Source of the DNA: Lysobacterales bacterium 66-474
Lineage (GTDB): Bacteria > Pseudomonadota > Gammaproteobacteria > Xanthomonadales > Rhodanobacteraceae
Reading direction: 5' to 3'
DNA length: 64,000 nucleotides
Assembly (NCBI GenBank): GCA_001899805.1
Contig: MKWP01000016.1
Span: 1 to 64,000 of the forward strand
Part shown: in pieces, positions 62,368 to 64,000 of the stretch
How positions within the stretch are numbered: the stretch's first letter is position 1
How the letters are laid out: each line of letters starts with the position of its first letter
Notes under the pieces: model-generated
What the model was told of the DNA's origin: nothing
Database searches by the model: none
What the model saw: the letters and a program-made list of their open reading frames with translations, nothing else
Made by a program: the position numbers and the translations under genes

Positions 62368-62580
62368 TCATCGTCCGCCGCCGATTCCAGTGCGTTTCGC
62401 GACTCGCCGTACAGCTTTCTTGGCAGCCTTTTTAACTGAGCCAGCTTTTTTCGTAATCCGCTTGGCGGCGCGCTTCTTTACGACGGAACCTTTGCGCGCA
62501 ATTTTCTTGATTGCCTTCTTGGCGGCTTTACGAATCTTCTTGCTTGCTTTTTTTACTACACGCTTGCTGCGCGATTTCAT
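62368..62580 (-). CDS. Small Lys/Arg-rich histone H1-like protein
   Basis: 70 residues, about half Lys, Arg or Ala. It starts MKSRSKRVVKKASKKIRKAA and repeats AAKKA/VKK motifs; it ends RTGIGGGR. No acidic residues are seen. The ATG at 62580 follows GGGAGGG. Composition is that of AlgP- or Hc1-like DNA-compacting proteins. It lies 60 nt downstream of nrdJb on the same strand. Confidence 0.75.
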   Translation of the reverse strand: MKSRSKRVVKKASKKIRKAAKKAIKKIARKGSVVKKRAAKRITKKAGSVKKAAKKAVRRVAKRTGIGGGR

Positions 62581-62640
62581 GTCTCATACCCTCCCGTGAA
62601 CACAAAGTCGCGAAAATAAAGCTTGTATGCAGTCCTATCT

Positions 62641-63474
62641 CTAACCGCACTTGCTGTAGCCGCAGTTGAGACAGGTCTGGCAGCCGTCGAGCAGCACCAG
62701 CGCCTGGGTATTGCACTTGCCGCACATCATCGCGCCGGGCGGAAAGGCACCGGCGTCGGCGGGGGCTTCGAGGACGTCGTCGGGGTCGCCGGAACCTGGC
62801 TTGGGGGTGAGTGACGATTGCGACGACGCATCGTCATCGACCATCGCGCCGCCCATTTCGCCGGCGGTGCTTATTTCAGAGTTTTTTTTTGCGCCCTTGC
62901 GCTCGTAGGCGGCGCGCTTCTCGGCGATCAGTTGCTTCTGCGCATCGGAGAGTTCGGCGCCCTTGAGCAGGCCGATCATGGTCAGGTGCGCCTCGATGAT
63001 GTTGCCGAGCTCGGCCACGATCGAGGGCATGTACACGCCGCCGGCCTTGAAGTAGCCGCCGCGCGGGTCGAACACGGCCTTCAGTTCCTCGACCAGGAAG
63101 GTGACGTCGCCGCCCTTGCGGAACACCGCGGACATGATGCGGGTGAGCGCCACGATCCACTGGAAGTGGTCCATGTTCTTCGAGTTGATGAAGATCTCGA
63201 AGGGGCGGCGCATCTCGAATTCGGTGCCGGCGTTCAGCACGATGTCGTTGATGGTGACGTACAGCGCGTGCTCGAACAGCGGCGATTTGATCTTGTAGGT
63301 GGCGCCGATCAGGATTTCCGGACGCTCGAGCTTCTCGTGCATCTGGATGATTTCGGCGGCCACCGGTTCGGCTGCCTGCCCGGCGGACGCGGGGGTCGCG
63401 GTTGTAGCGGCGGCAGGCGTCTCGTTGCCGAGCACCTGGTAGCCCTTGATCTTCTTGTTGATGCGGATGGTCAT
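62641..63474 (-). CDS. nrdJb: Class II (B12-dependent) ribonucleotide reductase C-terminal subunit, NrdJb-like TSCPD protein
   Basis: 277 residues. The core matches the TSCPD domain of NrdJb: RPEILIGATYKIKSP, ALYVTINDIVLNAGTEFE, IFINSKNMDHFQWI, FRKGGDVTFLVEELKAVFDP and RGGYFKAGGVYMPSIVAELG. The C-terminal cysteines (CGKC...CQTCLNCG...KCG) are those that re-reduce the active site. A Gly/Asp/Ser-rich linker lies at about 195-245. The ATG at 63474 gives MTIRINKKIKGYQVLG. The large subunit (NrdJa) is not in the window, so if present it lies further right. Confidence 0.88.
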   Translation of the reverse strand: MTIRINKKIKGYQVLGNETPAAATTATPASAGQAAEPVAAEIIQMHEKLERPEILIGATYKIKSPLFEHALYVTINDIVLNAGTEFEMRRPFEIFINSKNMDHFQWIVALTRIMSAVFRKGGDVTFLVEELKAVFDPRGGYFKAGGVYMPSIVAELGNIIEAHLTMIGLLKGAELSDAQKQLIAEKRAAYERKGAKKNSEISTAGEMGGAMVDDDASSQSSLTPKPGSGDPDDVLEAPADAGAFPPGAMMCGKCNTQALVLLDGCQTCLNCGYSKCG

Positions 63475-63520
63475 GTGGTGATGTTCCTGCGCCCGGTCCG
63501 GCAGGGCGTGATCCAAAAGC

Positions 63521-63547
63521 GACGCCGGCCCGGCTGGGGCCGGCGTC
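63521..63547 (-). terminator. Intrinsic terminator after the H1-like gene
   Basis: 11-bp arms GACGCCGGCCC (63521-63531) and GGGCCGGCGTC (63537-63547), then GCTTTTGG on the minus strand. It lies between the H1-like gene and nrdJb, so nrdJb needs readthrough or its own promoter. Confidence 0.75.
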
Positions 63548-63562
63548 CCGGGTACCGCGGTA

Positions 63563-63958
63563 TTACTTTTTCTTTCGGGCAGCCTTGCGGGCGCCTTTCT
63601 TCGCGGCCTTCTTCCTGGCGCCGCCCTTCTTCACGGCCTTGCGCGCGCCTTTCTTGACCGCCTTGCGGCTGGTCTTCCTGGCAGCCTTGCGTGCACCTTT
63701 CTTCGCGGCCTTCTTCCTGGCGCCGCCCTTCTTCGCGGCCTTGCGCGCAGTCTTCTTGGCCGCCTTCTTCACGGCCTTTTTGGCAGCCTTCCTGGCAGGC
63801 TTGGCCTTCTTCGCCGCCTTCTTGGCAGCCGGTTTCCTGGCGGCCTTCTTCTTCGCGGGTTTCTTGGCGGCCGGTTTGGCAGCGGCCGGGGCCGGTGCAG
63901 CGGGCGCTGCCGCGGGCTCTTCGGTGATGCTCCACGGGAACGTGGTTTCGTTGCTCAT
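63563..63958 (-). CDS. Lys/Ala-rich histone H1-like (AlgP-type) protein
   Basis: 131 residues. A short N-terminal part (MSNETTFPWSITEEPAAAPA) with acidic and Pro/Ala residues precedes about 95 residues of KKAAKK/RKAAKKG repeats. It resembles H1-like proteins such as AlgP and chlamydial Hc2, which coat DNA. The ATG at 63958 follows GGAGGAG. A duplicated block (KKGARKAARK..., GGARKKAAKKGARKA) suggests repeat expansion. It is followed by a terminator and then nrdJb. Confidence 0.85.
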   Translation of the reverse strand: MSNETTFPWSITEEPAAAPAAPAPAAAKPAAKKPAKKKAARKPAAKKAAKKAKPARKAAKKAVKKAAKKTARKAAKKGGARKKAAKKGARKAARKTSRKAVKKGARKAVKKGGARKKAAKKGARKAARKKK

Positions 63959-64000
63959 CGGATGCTCCTCCGGATGGATCGTTGACAGTGGACCACTGGT

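Noticed and set aside
1-64000. tRNA or rRNA genes
   Set aside because: No cloverleaf-like or rRNA-like segment was recognised on either strand by reading; a dedicated RNA search was not possible.

Overview
The window is chromosomal DNA of a GC-rich gammaproteobacterium. Gene content and gene order fit the Xanthomonadales, most likely Rhodanobacteraceae (Rhodanobacter/Dyella-like). The pointers are the coxB-coxA-coxC/DUF2909/SURF1/ctaA/cyoE layout, a class II ribonucleotide reductase TSCPD subunit beside Lys/Ala-rich H1-like proteins, many REP-like palindromes, and a REP-associated tyrosine transposase (RAYT). The family assignment is inference; there is no rRNA or tRNA gene here to confirm it.

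Left region (1-14712), surface/secretion locus: the C-terminal part of a membrane protein ending in a formylglycine-generating-enzyme (FGE)-like domain, probably a receptor-type Ser/Thr kinase; a small overlapping gene; a two-partner secretion pair (TpsB pore, 2526-residue TpsA exoprotein with three internal repeat arrays); a secreted protein of unknown function; and, convergent to these, a type VI secretion tssA. dnaG (15038-16837) follows outside its usual rpsU-dnaG-rpoD setting, then a GFA-family protein, a glutathione peroxidase and an MgtA/MgtB-type Mg2+ P-type ATPase.

Respiratory region (21381-35269): an Sco-type lipoprotein, a PCuAC copper chaperone and a caa3-type CtaG precede a GGDEF/EAL regulator, heme O and heme A synthases (cyoE, ctaA), an Sco-like protein, SURF1, a DUF2909 protein and the aa3-type cytochrome c oxidase genes (ctaE, a 55-residue small gene, ctaD, ctaC). 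Cox11 is not seen. Subunits I and II both lack the residues that normally bind the non-redox Mg/Mn ion. A protein with two aspartic-protease-like domains and TPRs sits inside this block.

Middle (35427-44978): a DUF2244 protein, bifunctional PutA without the DNA-binding domain, a DUF4168 protein, a FadL-type porin with a palindromic operator candidate upstream, and a 1149-residue membrane-anchored ankyrin protein. Then (45166-52770) a KefB/KefC-like antiporter and an RND tripartite efflux system (permease, adaptor, TolC-like factor).

Right region (52845-63958): an apparently autoregulated operon (membrane protein, XRE regulator, S33 peptidase, with NatA/NatB-type ABC genes behind a REP pair), an ABM-like protein, a persulfide-dioxygenase-like MBL protein, a cyclase-family protein with altered metal-ligand positions, an exo/endonuclease/phosphatase-family protein, a membrane protein, the RAYT flanked by inverted REPs, and nrdJb between two H1-like genes.

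Dispersed repeats are a theme. At least six palindromic or composite families lie between genes, and in two places they supply coding sequence for protein termini.
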